Source: Diadema setosum (Eukaryota > Echinodermata > Echinoidea > Diadematoida > Diadematidae). From it: DNA of 64,000 nucleotides. The stretch covers positions 17,387,385 to 17,451,384 of the forward strand of contig NC_092705.1 of NCBI RefSeq assembly GCF_964275005.1, in the 5' to 3' direction. The position numbers were made by a program, and so were the translations under genes. Below the pieces are notes generated by a model, which ran no database searches, was not told the DNA's origin, and saw only the letters and a list, made by a program, of their open reading frames with translations. The stretch's first letter is position 1, and every line of letters begins with the position of its first letter. This document shows positions 12,037 through 22,298 of this stretch, in pieces.

Positions 12037-12138
12037 ATGTCAATCTAAGGAACACAATTGGAAGAAACAGCCTTCTTCTTAACCGTTACAGGCGACAAAT
12101 GATCATATCATCTTCCTTTCCTCTTCCCTTTTTTGCAG

Positions 12139-12185
12139 GTATCGGAGGATCGCCATTTCCATCGTATGCACCTCCAACAAGGCCT
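12139..12185 (+). CDS. Exon A1: Pro-rich linker before lectin 1
   Basis: The acceptor is CTTTTTTGCAG and the donor GTAGGT. The exon is 47 nt and enters in phase 1, so the missing first base comes from an unseen upstream exon. It reads IGGSPFPSYAPPTRP after the split codon and leaves in phase 0. Unit 2 has an identical-length exon with one synonymous difference (Tyr codon TAT against TAC). The short Pro/Ser/Thr linker probably spaces folded domains in the ectodomain. Confidence 0.75.
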
Positions 12186-12650
12186 GTAGGTTTCATGGGA
12201 AACATTCATAATTGTTGATATTCACTGAGAGTGTTTCACAATTTAGAATATATTTATTAGTTATCACTTGATTCCTTGTTTTGTCATACCTCAGAAGATG
12301 AAAGAGAATGTTTCTATCTCAGGTTAGCATTTTTTTCCCGTTTTTAACGTGTTTCTTATTTTGCGCAGACTCGATGAATTTAACCAGATCTATCTATGTA
12401 GTAGTCTTTCTCCCGTAAAATACAAACCTGTCAATACAATAGCGTCACAACGATTATTTTCTTGGACGAAAGTGTACCCCAGAATTTGATGGGTGGAAGG
12501 CCGAGTGCAATAATGCAAAGGCCAGAGATGTCCTGATCAATGGTGTATTCCTTCTTTTTTTTTAAGCGTCCGGGTTGATAATTATGGATAAAATCGCCAG
12601 TAATTTTAAGAGAGACAAATTTTCCCTTAAAACTTCTATACTACTTTCAG

Positions 12651-12687
12651 GCTCCATCGAGTGTTGAATCACGAACGCCTCCAACGG
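12651..12687 (+). CDS. Exon B1: second Pro/Thr linker exon before lectin 1
   Basis: The acceptor is TACTTTCAG and the donor GTGAGT. At 37 nt it enters in phase 0 and leaves in phase 1, exactly what lectin exon C needs. It reads APSSVESRTPPT. The unit 2 copy differs by two replacement changes (Ser to Thr and Glu to Gly). Confidence 0.75.
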
Positions 12688-13732
12688 GTGAGTGAGTTGA
12701 TTTATACTTTCATTCCACAATGAATATGACTGAGTGCACAAAAACACGGTAATGCAATGTCTTGAATCTATCCCTTTTTTCGTGTATGTACCCTTAACTT
12801 TGTATGTAGTATTGCGAATTGAATGATACAACAGTATTAACAGTACTATAAAACATACTAGGGCCAGATCATAATCCTGATCACCTCAATAAAAAAAAAA
12901 AAAAAAAATCCGTTCTCCTTACATAACTAAAAAATGACAAAAATGGAAAAAAAAAATCACAACCTTTCGATGAAGAAACAAACAAACAAAAACAGAGGAA
13001 AAATACTCCGCAAAAACACAGCCCCCTTTTTTTTCTTTTTTTTTTTTTGGGGGGGGGGCATTTATAACAATATTAATAATGATTTTATAATACATGCGTA
13101 CGTTTACGCATATCGTGGTTGAGTGTGAATGAATCCGTAGAAAGATGGTGATTATACAATCTATAAGACCAAAAACTAGCAAATCCAGTGATACCAAGGG
13201 GAATGCTTTGATTAATGAATTTGACTACTGAAATCGTCTCCAGCAGTGATTATTGTTATGCATTTATTTGAAGGTACTGTTTACTATTGGGAACAGTTAT
13301 AGAAAAAACATGTTCGAGTCTTCACATTTAATGCATAAGTATTTGTAGGTATCATAAAGCAGTTGTATCACAAAACATCCTACTACATAAAAACTTCGCA
13401 ACAAAGCCTAAAATATAAGGAGATACCACTAGTTTTTCTCAACAAACCATAACTGTACACGGTTTATTCTATAAACAATTCTATCAAAACTATTATTCAC
13501 ATTCTATATATCTAACAATTCTTAACAATGATTTTACTAATTAGCATTTTTGCAATGGGTGTTTCTATCCCTGACACACATTTTAGAATTATTTTGAGGC
13601 ACCAAAGCCTGGTTCTTGTTTCATTTGCAAATGGTAAAAAAGCCTTTAAGCCTGTTCCATTTCTCATCTATATACCTCTCGCCCCCCCCCCCTCTCTCCC
13701 TTTCTTTCTCGCGCTCTGCCTTTTTTTTTCAG

Positions 13733-14035
13733 TGTCGAACAATACAATGCTAGAGATCACCACCTTCTCCGCGTGCGAGCCGAACGCACTGGTTCACGAC
13801 CTTGCCTGTAATAACGACCATGTCATAGAGGTGACGGAGGGGATTTGCTGGCGGATGCGTGATGCAGGCTGTCCTCGGCATAACCAGTCGCTTACTGAAA
13901 GATGTGATTGGAATAGAACAGACAAGTACAGGACATTGTGTAACGGACAAGACAAGTGTGAAGTACGCTGTTCGGGTCCCCGAAACGAAAGCGGCTGCTC
14001 GGGAGAATACCGCTTCTTTGAAATTAAGTACAGAT
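13733..14035 (+). CDS. Exon C1: SUEL / rhamnose-binding-type lectin domain, copy 1
   Basis: A single 303-nt phase 1-1 exon (acceptor TTTTTTTCAG, donor GTAAGT) holds a whole Gal_Lectin domain of about 95 residues. Hallmarks are LACNNDHVIEVTEG near the start, the Cys pattern, KCEV in the middle and the closing YRFFEIKYRC, which matches the family end 'KYLEVxYxC'. Ten Cys are visible where typical RBL domains have eight. The sugar-contact motif normally Tyr-Gly-Arg is ICWR here, and the usual Asp-Pro-Cys region is SGCSG, so classic rhamnose binding may be altered. Four N-glycosylation sequons (NNT, NQS, NRT, NES) are present. A symmetric exon can be duplicated without breaking frame, as has happened here. 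Confidence 0.9.
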
Positions 14036-14266
14036 GTAAGTAACAATGCCTTTCAACTTCTGTAGAAAAAAAAAATGTGTTAAAGGAGTGGTATGATTAT
14101 GGTTGAGATGGGAATTCAGGTTTTAACTTTTTGCGAGAAGATCAGGAACCACTTACGTGAAATATTAAAGAGCCTACAATTTTAAGAGGAATAAAAAGTT
14201 TATCAATTTTGTTTGATCAAAATCGGCTTTTAAATGGCCGAGATGTTCATTGTTGTTATTGCTGTT

Positions 14267-14301
<35 letters not shown>

Positions 14302-14544
14302 AATCACTGCTCTAGCCGACGTAGCTGGCGCTCGTCGAGAGTACATGGGAGTGCCGGATATGTCACCGGTTCAAAAGAAATAATGGGATCGTACACCTAC
14401 CTACATTAGAGCCGTGCTGCGTGTGTTGCATCAGTTCCTAGCATCGTTTTCCATTGTTCCTTGCAAGCGTGGGTGGCCTCCCTTTTCCATTTTGTGCGCT
14501 TGGTTGAGTAACGCGCAAGGTCGGGAAGAGCTCTATTTTCCAAT
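14036..14544 (+). other. Intron with GTT microsatellite
   Basis: Intronic sequence after exon C1. It holds a GTT/ATT-rich run at about 14,250-14,300, longer than its counterpart at 22,515-22,557 in unit 2. The CGTAGCTGGCGCTCGTCGAG stretch around 14,318 is conserved between units but shows no exon structure. Confidence 0.7.
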
Positions 14545-15234
14545 TGTGACCCTGCACCTCAAAACAAACAAAAAAAAGCCAGACACGAATTTTTAGTTAA
14601 GACCATATTCTGAAAGAGCAGACTTTAAGCTTTAAAATGATGTATAACTCAAATCAAATGGACTCTCCTAACCTATCTAAATATTGGAAAGAAAGCACAA
14701 ACTCAGGAAAAGTGTGAACTGAGAAAAGAGGCTCTGAAGTACAGTGTCTATTGAAGCGCTTAATCTTTACCAAACCGTGCTGGCTGTGCGATGAATAGGA
14801 CAAAAAACAGGAAGTAAACCACCAGAGTAACAACAATGAAGGGATTATCAGATTAAACTGCAATTAAGCATGCCTCATTAACACATTCTGTCCATAAGTA
14901 ATGCCAACTTTCAAAGCAGTAGCACTATCCTTTCAAAAGTTATTAGAGTTGAAAGTGAAGAGTGTGGACAAGGTTTTTCAGAAATGAAAAAGGGATTCTA
15001 AAGACACACATAATCACACTATTCTACCAAAAATGTTCGAGATAAACTGCTAAAAAACACACTTTCCAGCCCGTTTTATGATACCAAATTTTAGCATAAT
15101 ATAAAAGAAGACCCCCTCTTTCCGAAAATATGAAAAAGTCAAGTTCGGCTAGGTTGACCCATTTCACTTATTTTCAGTCCTCACGCAAAATCAGTGTGTG
15201 CGACTTTATGTTCGTTTTGAGGTGCACGGTCACA
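14545..15234 (+). mobile_element. MITE1 copy c (unit 1 only), with empty site in unit 2
   Basis: Starts TGTGACCCTGCACCTCAAAA and ends TTTTGAGGTGCACGGTCACA. The flanks are CCAAT on the left and ATTAACGTG on the right. The matching position of unit 2 (about 22,800) reads CCAATTAACGTG without the element. AATT is therefore duplicated if the element is counted from GTGACC, or AT if counted from TGTGACC. Insertion after the tandem duplication is the simplest reading. Confidence 0.9.
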
Positions 15235-15831
15235 ATTAACGTGCATGCAATAATCATACAACATTGACTGCTTTCGAATTGATGGTTTCGACTTTCTCTG
15301 TTGGCGTTCTCTCTGACTGGTTCAACTTTGACAATCGCATTAGATATAAACTACAAGCAGCCAAAAGGGATTCGATTATACACTTATCCCCTTATCCCCT
15401 TATCCCCTTCACATATTATACAATTTTTTTAAGGTTGCTTGCTATGATGTGTTTTCTTGGTCTGTTCTTTCCTCTCTTCTTGATGTGAAGTCCTCTTGAA
15501 GGACCAGTTTGGGTTTCCACATTTTGAAAGTGAGGTCGGAATGTATTCCTCCGTTGCTTTTGTGTTTCCTCCTCACAAAGAACAGGGGAAAACAATGAGA
15601 AGGAACCTGGCAGGGGCGATACACACTCTCTTCAATAAACTATTCCATGCTCTGGTACTCTCGAGGGCGCCAGCTACGTCGGTTTTAGGAATAATAGCTG
15701 GAGGGTAAAAATCTCATCCCACGGTACATGTCATTTTCGACTGATCGTGGACAAAATGAACTTTTGCACTGTTGAAATTCCAGTCACGGAAATCTCTTCA
15801 GTGACTTATCTATCATTGCATAGTATCATAT
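15235..15831 (+). other. Intron, end of duplication unit 1
   Basis: Sequence shared with unit 2 (22,855-24,079 minus its MITE1). It contains a short CCCCTTAT repeat near 15,385-15,410 that is one copy longer than in unit 2. Short open frames are present in both units but their frames are not conserved, and I see no exon. Confidence 0.6.
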
Positions 15832-15910
15832 TATGAAGATTTGAATTGATAGAAGAAAAAAAAAAATCCAGTAATTGAGTTCTTTACTGTATCAGAATTG
15901 CTGTTCTATA

Positions 15911-16568
15911 CCGGGTGTCCCAAAAAAAGCGGAACGGTGGATTTTCGGTACCTTGCGTTTTAAAAGTGATATATTTTTTGACATCATTAGAAAGAGCATC
16001 TTCCGCAGAAGACAATGATACCAAAATCATTAAATTTGGTTTAGCACTTTTTATTCTACGCCAATTTCTGTAAATACAGTCATTTTCAAATTTCGCCGGA
16101 TTTTTGCGACTTATGAGATAATAATTTGAGCGCGACACGCGATCCATACGGTGAATATTGTGTAAGTTCGGTGATCCATGTTAACAAACGATACAGCTTT
16201 CACAATGGGCGCGGGCCAGGAAAAAACAGTGTGTGTGTGTGTGTATGTGTGTGTGTGTGTGTGTGTGTCTGTGTGTGCCCGCCCAATGTGAAAGATGTAT
16301 CTTTTGTTGACATGGATCAACGAGCTTACACAATTCACCGTATGGAACGCTCGTCGCACCCAAATTATTATCTCATAATCCGGCGAAATTTGAAAATAAC
16401 TGCATTTACAGAAATTGGCGTAGAATAAAAAGTACTGAATAAAATTTAATGATTTTGGTATCATTGTCTTCTACGGAAGATGCTCTTTCTAATGACGTCA
16501 AAAAATATATAATTTTTAGAACGCAAGGTACTGAAAATCCACCGTTCCGCTTTTTTTGGGACACCCGG
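15911..16568. mobile_element. Full-length foldback element with mariner-like ends, 658 bp
   Basis: Starts CCGGGTGTCCCAAAAAAAGC and ends GCTTTTTTTGGGACACCCGG, flanked by TA on both sides. The inverted similarity runs almost to the centre: AAGATGCTCTTTC, TGGCGTAGAATAAAAAGT, GATCCATGTTAACA-like and ATTATTATCTCATAA all occur in both arms. A TG microsatellite around 16,230-16,270 forms the loop. TA flanks and CCGGGTGTCCC ends are typical of the Tc1/mariner group. There is no transposase. It is absent from unit 1. Confidence 0.85.
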
Positions 16569-16574
16569 TATATA

Positions 16575-17260
16575 TGTGACCGGCACCTCAAAACGAACAA
16601 AAAGTCGCACACACTGATTTTGCGTGAGGACTGAAAATAAGTGAAATGGTTCAACCTAGCCGAACTTGACTTTTTCATACTTTCTGAAAGAGCGGGTCTT
16701 CTTTTACATTATACTAAAATTTGGTATCATAAAACGGGAACGAAAGTGTGTTGTTTTAGCAGTTTATCTCGAACATTTTTGGTAGAATAGTGTGATTAAG
16801 TGTGTCTCTAGAATCCCTTTTTCATTTCTGAAAAACCTTGTCCACACTCTTCACTTTCAACTCTAATAACTTTTGAAAGTATCATGCTACTGCTTTGAAA
16901 GTTGGCATTAATTATGGACAGAATATGTTAATGAGGCATGCTTAATTTCAGTTAAATCTGATAATCTCTTCATTGTTGTTACTCTGGTGGTTTATTTCCT
17001 GTTTTTTGTCCCATTCATAGCACAGCCAGCACGGTTTGGTAAAGATTAAGCGCTTGAATAGACACTGTACTTTAGAGCCTCTTTTCTCAGTTCACACTTT
17101 TCCTGAGTCTGTGCTTTCTTTCCAATATTTAGATAGGTTAGGAGAGTCCATTTGATTTGAGTTATACATCATTTTAAAGCTTAAAGTCTGCTCTGTCCGA
17201 ATATGGTCTTAACTAAAAATTCATGCATGGCGACTTTTTGTTTGTTTTGAGGTGCAAGGT

Positions 17261-17264
<4 letters not shown>
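16575..17264 (-). mobile_element. MITE1 copy d (unit 2 only)
   Basis: Full-length, reverse orientation, from TGTGACCGGCACCTCAAAAC to TTTTGAGGTGCAAGGTCACA. It begins within six bases of the end of the mariner-like foldback and runs into a TA tract. There is no counterpart at the same place in unit 1. Confidence 0.85.
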
Positions 17265-17297
<33 letters not shown>

Positions 17298-17331
17298 AAA
17301 CAAGGAAGGAAAAACTGACCAGAAACAATTG

Positions 17332-17422
17332 TAATAATAAATAGCGAAAACTTTGAGGAAAGAAAATGGGTTTTCAAAGAAAACCCATTTTCTTTGCTCA
17401 GAGTTTTCGCTATTTATTATTA
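17332..17422. repeat. Near-perfect 44-bp-arm hairpin with 3-base loop
   Basis: The left arm begins TAATAATAAATAGCGAAAAC and runs through GAAAATGGGTTTTC. The loop is AAA. The right arm is its reverse complement with about two mismatches and ends TATTTATTATTA. It abuts the SINE head at 17,424. Unit 1 has no such hairpin beside its SINE. Confidence 0.85.
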
Positions 17423-17423
17423 T

Positions 17424-17653
17424 GGGGGCGATGTGGCATAGTGGATAAGACTCCCGACTCCCAATCGGAGGACCCGAGTTCAAATCCCGCCCAGCGTTTA
17501 CGTCCTTGGACAAGATGATTTACCTACCATGTCCCTCTCGACCCAGGTGTATAAATGGGTACCTGGCAACGCTGGGGTAATAATAATGGCAGGGCCCTCT
17601 GGTAGAGCACTGGCAACTCTGAAGAGGCTACCCTGGGTAAATAAGACCTTATC
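17424..17653 (+). mobile_element. tRNA-derived SINE, copy 2 (in duplication unit 2)
   Basis: Same head, boxes and body as the copy at 7,078, with a few base changes (for example AATCGGAGGACC in place of GATCGGAAGACC). It is the duplicated partner of copy 1 and lies in the same order upstream of MITE2. Confidence 0.85.
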
Positions 17654-17675
17654 ATATACATATATTATTATATTA

Positions 17676-17796
17676 CAGGGCTCGGCACTAACGGTGGCCC
17701 GGTGGCCCGGGGCCACCAAAAACGCACGTCGGGCCACCCAAAAAGGTCGGATGTTTGCCTATGGGCCACCAAAAATAAAAGTTAGTGTGGAGCCCT

Positions 17797-17797
<1 letters not shown>
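17676..17797. mobile_element. Miniature hAT-like element, 122 bp
   Basis: The ends are inverted: CAGGGCTCGGCACTAAC on the left and GTTAGTGTGGAGCCCTG on the right, the CAGGG start being typical of hAT elements. The body is GC-rich with GGCCCGGTGGCCCGGGGCCA. AT-rich flanks make the expected 8-bp target duplication hard to read. A related, more decayed copy is at 36,571. Confidence 0.65.
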
Positions 17798-17849
<52 letters not shown>

Positions 17850-18861
17850 TACAGAACAGGCCAAAAGTTTGGGGCCAGCCTCAGATTTAAAAGAAAATTA
17901 TTCAAAACACTGCATTCTGTATTCATTCAAATGTATTGATACTGAATGGGCTATGGCAGTTCCATTACATCACGCATGCATGTTTCCAACCGGTTTTGAG
18001 TGCACTTCCGTCAACCCCAGTCGGTTTTGGTAATAATTATGTTCAAATGTTATGCATGTCTTTAAAGCAAAGGTTCCCACTGGGCAATTTGTTACCGATT
18101 ACCGATATTTCCGGATATTACCGGTAATATCACACCAAAATTTGACTAACACTAAATATTACCAAAGTAACCATGTTGTTATCCAAATACTCGGTAAAAT
18201 GTTGATTTCAACACGGTGATTACAGTATTTGGGGACTAGAAAATGTCGCTATGATTGCCATTCAAAATTACCCATTTTACCCCTCATCACCCTGCTGTAG
18301 CTCGATAAGATAAGGGTTTCAACAAGGTGATAACAGTGATTTTGGGGACCTGAAAATTTCGCTTCAATTGCTATAGGTTACTGCAATTACTCAAGTTCCC
18401 AATGTTTAATTTCTTCCTCTTCAGAAACAGATCCTGTCGGCCTCGAGGATTATTATATCTTATCCTTATCCTCAAAATAAAAAAGCAAGGAATTTATAAC
18501 ACTTTCATTATTATACCGGTAATATCATTTGGGTAACAACATGGTAATATTGGTAGTATTTGATCTTAGTCAAATTTTGGTATGATATTACTGCCAATAT
18601 CCGGTAATATCGGTAATCGGTAACAAATTGCCCAGTGGGAACCTTTGCTTTAAAGATATGCATAAAATTTGAATATATTACCAAAACCGAGTGGGGGTTC
18701 ACAGAAGTGCACTCAAAACCGGTTGGAAACATGCTTGTGTGATGTAACGGAACTGCCATAGCCCATCCAGTATCAATACATTTAATGAATGCAGAATGCA
18801 GTGTTTTGTATGATTTTCTTTTAAATCTGAGGCTGGCCCCAAACTTTTGGCCTGTTCTGTA
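17850..18861 (+). mobile_element. MITE2 foldback element, copy in unit 2
   Basis: Starts TACAGAACAGGCCAAAAGTT and ends AACTTTTGGCCTGTTCTGTA, flanked by TA tracts. It is the duplicated partner of 10,305-11,280 and keeps about 36 bp near the left end (CAGCCTCAGATTTAAAAG region) that the unit 1 copy has lost. Confidence 0.85.
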
Positions 18862-19039
18862 TATATATATATATATTATATATATATATATTTATATATA
18901 TATATTATGTCAATCTAATGAACACAATTTGAAAAAAAAAAAAAAAACAGCCTTCTTCATAACCGTAACAGGCGACAAATGATCATATCATGAGCATTAT
19001 CTAAAAGTAATAATTCCAATCCTCTTCCCTTTTTTGCAG

Positions 19040-19086
19040 GTATCGGAGGATCGCCATTTCCATCGTACGCACCTCCAACAAGGCCT
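19040..19086 (+). CDS. Exon A2: Pro-rich linker before lectin 2
   Basis: 47 nt, acceptor TTTTTTGCAG, donor GTAGGT, phase 1 to 0. It reads IGGSPFPSYAPPTRP after the split Cys codon, whose first base T comes from the end of lectin exon C1. The junction C1 to A2 therefore completes the last Cys of lectin 1. Confidence 0.85.
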
Positions 19087-19145
19087 GTAGGTTTCATGGG
19101 AAACATTCATAATTGTTGATATTCACCGAGAGTGTTTCACAATGT

Positions 19146-20500
19146 AGAATATATTATACAGATATTGACTTACCAGAGGTGGAATATAACATTTGAGATC
19201 CTCGCGGGAAGTTATATTTTTGTCGAGGATTATTATATTTTTCCGAAGCGCGTAGCGCTGAGGAAAAATATAGTATTCCGAGACAAAAATATAACTTCCC
19301 AAGAGAAATTAAATGTTATATTCCTACCGAAGGAAAAAGTCAATATCTGTTATATTATATGACCTACAGTACAAGAAATAAACTGCTGTATATAGGCCCT
19401 AAAGCAAAACGACTAGGTCTAGAAACACTACTCCTTTTCGCAGTCATATTCATGAACGCGCGTACCGCATGACAACAGTGCGCTAGTGCCAGTGGTATTC
19501 AATCGAGCCACAAGTAACCTTCATACGCAGATCTAGGCCTAACTCCGATGGCTTTCACGTAGGCCTACCGGGAATTCGTTCTTCCGTGGAGTACGACCGT
19601 TGCCTGTTTATCACATACTAAGTAATTTGTAGAACAGTCGTTAATCAATCGTACGTAGGGCCTAGTTTCGTAGCGGTAGAGCCAGATTTTGTAATGAGAG
19701 ATGTAAAAATTGTAGAAGACTAGACCAAATGCCGCTTTTGGTCTGGGTAAAGCAAGCTTGTTGACATAACATTTGTTTGTGGTGATGTATGACTCATGAG
19801 AATGTGAACTTTCTGATAATGTAGGGCCTAATCTCTTCTGCCTGCGATCACTGGTACAAGAGCTGTTTAGACTACGGACCTGGCCCTGGTCCAGGTCCTG
19901 CGCTAGTACAAGTAGCATAAAAACTTACTCAGTTCAGGCTCTGGTAATGTAATGGGAAATCCTTTGGCTTTCCTGTCACGACTGTCTAACATTGATCGGA
20001 GTAGGAGGCTCTATAGCAATCAGGACAACAATTCTTTCTCTCTCACAAGCGAAGGGCAGCTGCTCATCAAAGCTGCCATGCCAGTTTGACGAAAACAAAT
20101 CAGTTGAATTTCGTACAAGGTACCTGTAATTCGCGCTTGCAGTGTAGCGTGTGTCAGTGTGATGCTCATATTTAATACCGCTAGCGCATTCTGTAAACGT
20201 AAGTGGTATGGTGCTTGTGGTCGGTCGACCGGTCACGATTACATTCGTAAGTATGTGTGTGTGTGTGTGTGTGTGTGCAAAGCGTCTCTGTGTATGTTGC
20301 GCGCATCATAACAATTGATTTTTTGATTACGTCACCCCTCCAGATATAACGCCATTTGTTTAACGTAGTCGCTGTTATATTCCATGATTGTACGTAATTT
20401 ACGTCATGTTATGAAATATAACGCTTCTCATCCTTGTGAACATGGTCACGTGACAGCATTTTGACCAATCACACATTGGTATCTATATAGGTCATATAAT
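19146..20500. mobile_element. 1.35-kb insertion with eight ATATAAC sites, unit 2 only
   Basis: Unit 1 at about 12,245 reads TAGAATATATTTATTAG uninterrupted. In unit 2 the same flanks are separated by this block. The first 220 bp fold back on themselves: ACAGATATTGACTT at the left and AAGTCAATATCTGTTATATT at about 19,330 are inverted. GGTCATATAATAT closes the right end and also occurs inverted at 19,350-19,362. ATATAAC or its complement occurs eight times, five in the left 200 bp and three in the right 160 bp. The right end also has the palindrome GTCACGTGAC and CCAATCA. The middle holds short - strand open frames without recognisable domains. Probably a non-autonomous DNA transposon. Confidence 0.65.
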
Positions 20501-20927
20501 ATTTATTAGTTATCACTTGATTCCTTGTTTTGTCATACTTCAGAAGATGACAGAGAATTACTTCAGAAGATGAAAGAGAATGTTTCTATCTCAGGTTAGC
20601 ATTTTTTTTTTTTCGTTTTTAACGTGTTTCTTATTTTGCTCGATGAATTTAACGAGATCTATCTATGTAGTAGTCTTTCTCCCGTAAAACAAAAACCTGC
20701 CAATACAATAGCGTCACAACGATTATTTTCTTGGAAGAGAGTACACCCCAGAATTTGATGGGTGGAAGGCCGAGTACAATAATGCAAAGGCCAGAGATGT
20801 CCTAATCGATGGTGTATTTCTTCTTTTTTTTTTAAGCGTCCGGGTTGATAATCATGGATAAAATCGCCAGTAATTTTAAGAGAGACATTAAACAAATTTT
20901 CCCTTAAAACTTCTATAATACTTGCAG

Positions 20928-20964
20928 GCTCCAACGAGTGTTGGATCACGAACGCCTCCAACGG
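20928..20964 (+). CDS. Exon B2: second linker exon before lectin 2
   Basis: 37 nt, acceptor ATACTTGCAG, donor GTGAGT, phase 0 to 1. It reads APTSVGSRTPPT, differing from exon B1 by Ser to Thr and Glu to Gly. Confidence 0.85.
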
Positions 20965-21995
20965 GTGAGTCAGTTGATTTATACTTTCATTCCACAATGA
21001 ATAGGACTAAGTGCACAAAAAAAAAAAACGGTAATGCAATGTTTTGAATACATCCTTCTTTTTTTTTTTTTCGTGTATGTGCCCTTAACTTTGTATGTGG
21101 TAATGCGAATCGAATGATACTATAAAACATACTAGAGCCAGATCATAATCCTGATCACCACAATAAAAACAAAAAATCCGTTCTCCTAACTAAAAAATGA
21201 CGAAAATGGAAAAAAATCACAACCTTTCGATGAACAAGCAAACAAACAAAAACAGAGGAAAAATACTCCGCAAAAACACAACCCCCTTTTTTTCTTTTTT
21301 TTTTGTGGGGGGGGGCATTTATAACAATATTAATAATGATTTTATAATGCATGCGTACGTTTACGCATATGGTGGCTGAGTGTGAATGAATCCGTAGAAA
21401 GATGGCGATTATATAATCTATAAGACCAAAAACTAGCAAATCCAATGATACCAAGGGGGAATGCTTTGATTAATGAATTTGACTACTGAAATCGTCTCCA
21501 GCAGTGATTATTGTTATGCATATATTTGAAGGTACTGTTTACTATTGGGAACAGTTATAGAAAAAAAAAAATTTCGAGTCTTCACATTTAATGCATAATC
21601 ATTTGTAGGTATCACAAAACAGTTATATCACAAAACATCCTACTACATAAAAACTTCGCAACAAAGCCTAAAATATAAGGAGATATCACTATTTTTTTCT
21701 CAACAAACCATAACTGTACACGGTTTATTCTAGAAACAATTCTATCAAAACCATTATTCACATTTTATATAGGAATTCTTAACAATGATTATACTGATTA
21801 ACATTTTTGCATTGGGTGTTTCTATCCCTAACACACATTTTAGAATTATTTTGAGGCACTAAAGCTTGGTTCTTGTTTCATTTGCAAATGGTAAAAAAAA
21901 AAGCCTTAAAGCCTGTTCCATTTCTCATCTATATACCTCTCACCTCCCCCCCCCCTCTCTCCCTTTCTTTCTCGCGCTCTGCCTTTTTTTTTCAG

Positions 21996-22298
21996 TGTCG
22001 AACAATACAATGCTAGAGATCACCACCTTATCCGCGTGCGAGCCGAACGCACTGGTTCACGACCTTGCCTGTAATAACGACCATGTCATAGAGGTGACGG
22101 AGGGGATTTGCTGGCGGATGCGTGAGGCAGGCTGTCCTCGGCATAACCAGTCGCTTACTGAAAGATGTGATTGGAATAGAACAGACAAGTACAGGACATT
22201 GTGTAACGGACAAGACAAGTGTGAAGTACGCTGTTCGGGTCCTCGAAACGAAAGCAGCTGCTCGGGAGAATACCGCTTCTTTGAAATTAAGTACAGAT
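21996..22298 (+). CDS. Exon C2: SUEL / rhamnose-binding-type lectin domain, copy 2
   Basis: 303-nt phase 1-1 exon matching exon C1 with four base differences by direct reading: three replacements (Phe to Leu, Asp to Glu, Gly to Ser) and one silent. All ten Cys and the four N-glycosylation sequons are kept. It ends with the T of a Cys codon that is completed by the next exon at 25,339. Confidence 0.9.

Larger units (their letters stand above)
6920..15831 (+). repeat. Tandem segmental duplication, unit 1 (carries lectin module 1)
   Basis: Unit 1 starts at TATGACGATTTGAATTG (6,920) and ends at TAGTATCATAT (15,831). The start recurs immediately after that end, at 15,832 (TATGAAGATTTGAATTG), and the end recurs at 24,079, so two units lie head to tail. 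Shared landmarks in order are: the start marker (to about 6,990), the tRNA-derived SINE, the MITE2 foldback, linker exon A, linker exon B, lectin exon C, and the ATTCCAGTCAC-containing end. Beyond these limits the flanks are unrelated. Unit 1 alone carries the 2.2-kb element, the MITE1 copies at 7,361, 11,315 and 14,545, and a longer GTT repeat. Confidence 0.85.

Noticed and set aside
14209-14409. Cys-run protein (66 residues)
   Set aside because: Artefact of the GTT/TTG microsatellite.
15496-15708. Conserved frame shared by both duplication units (also 23,048-23,317)
   Set aside because: Similarity is explained by the recent duplication. The frame ends differ between units and there are no splice sites with matching phase.
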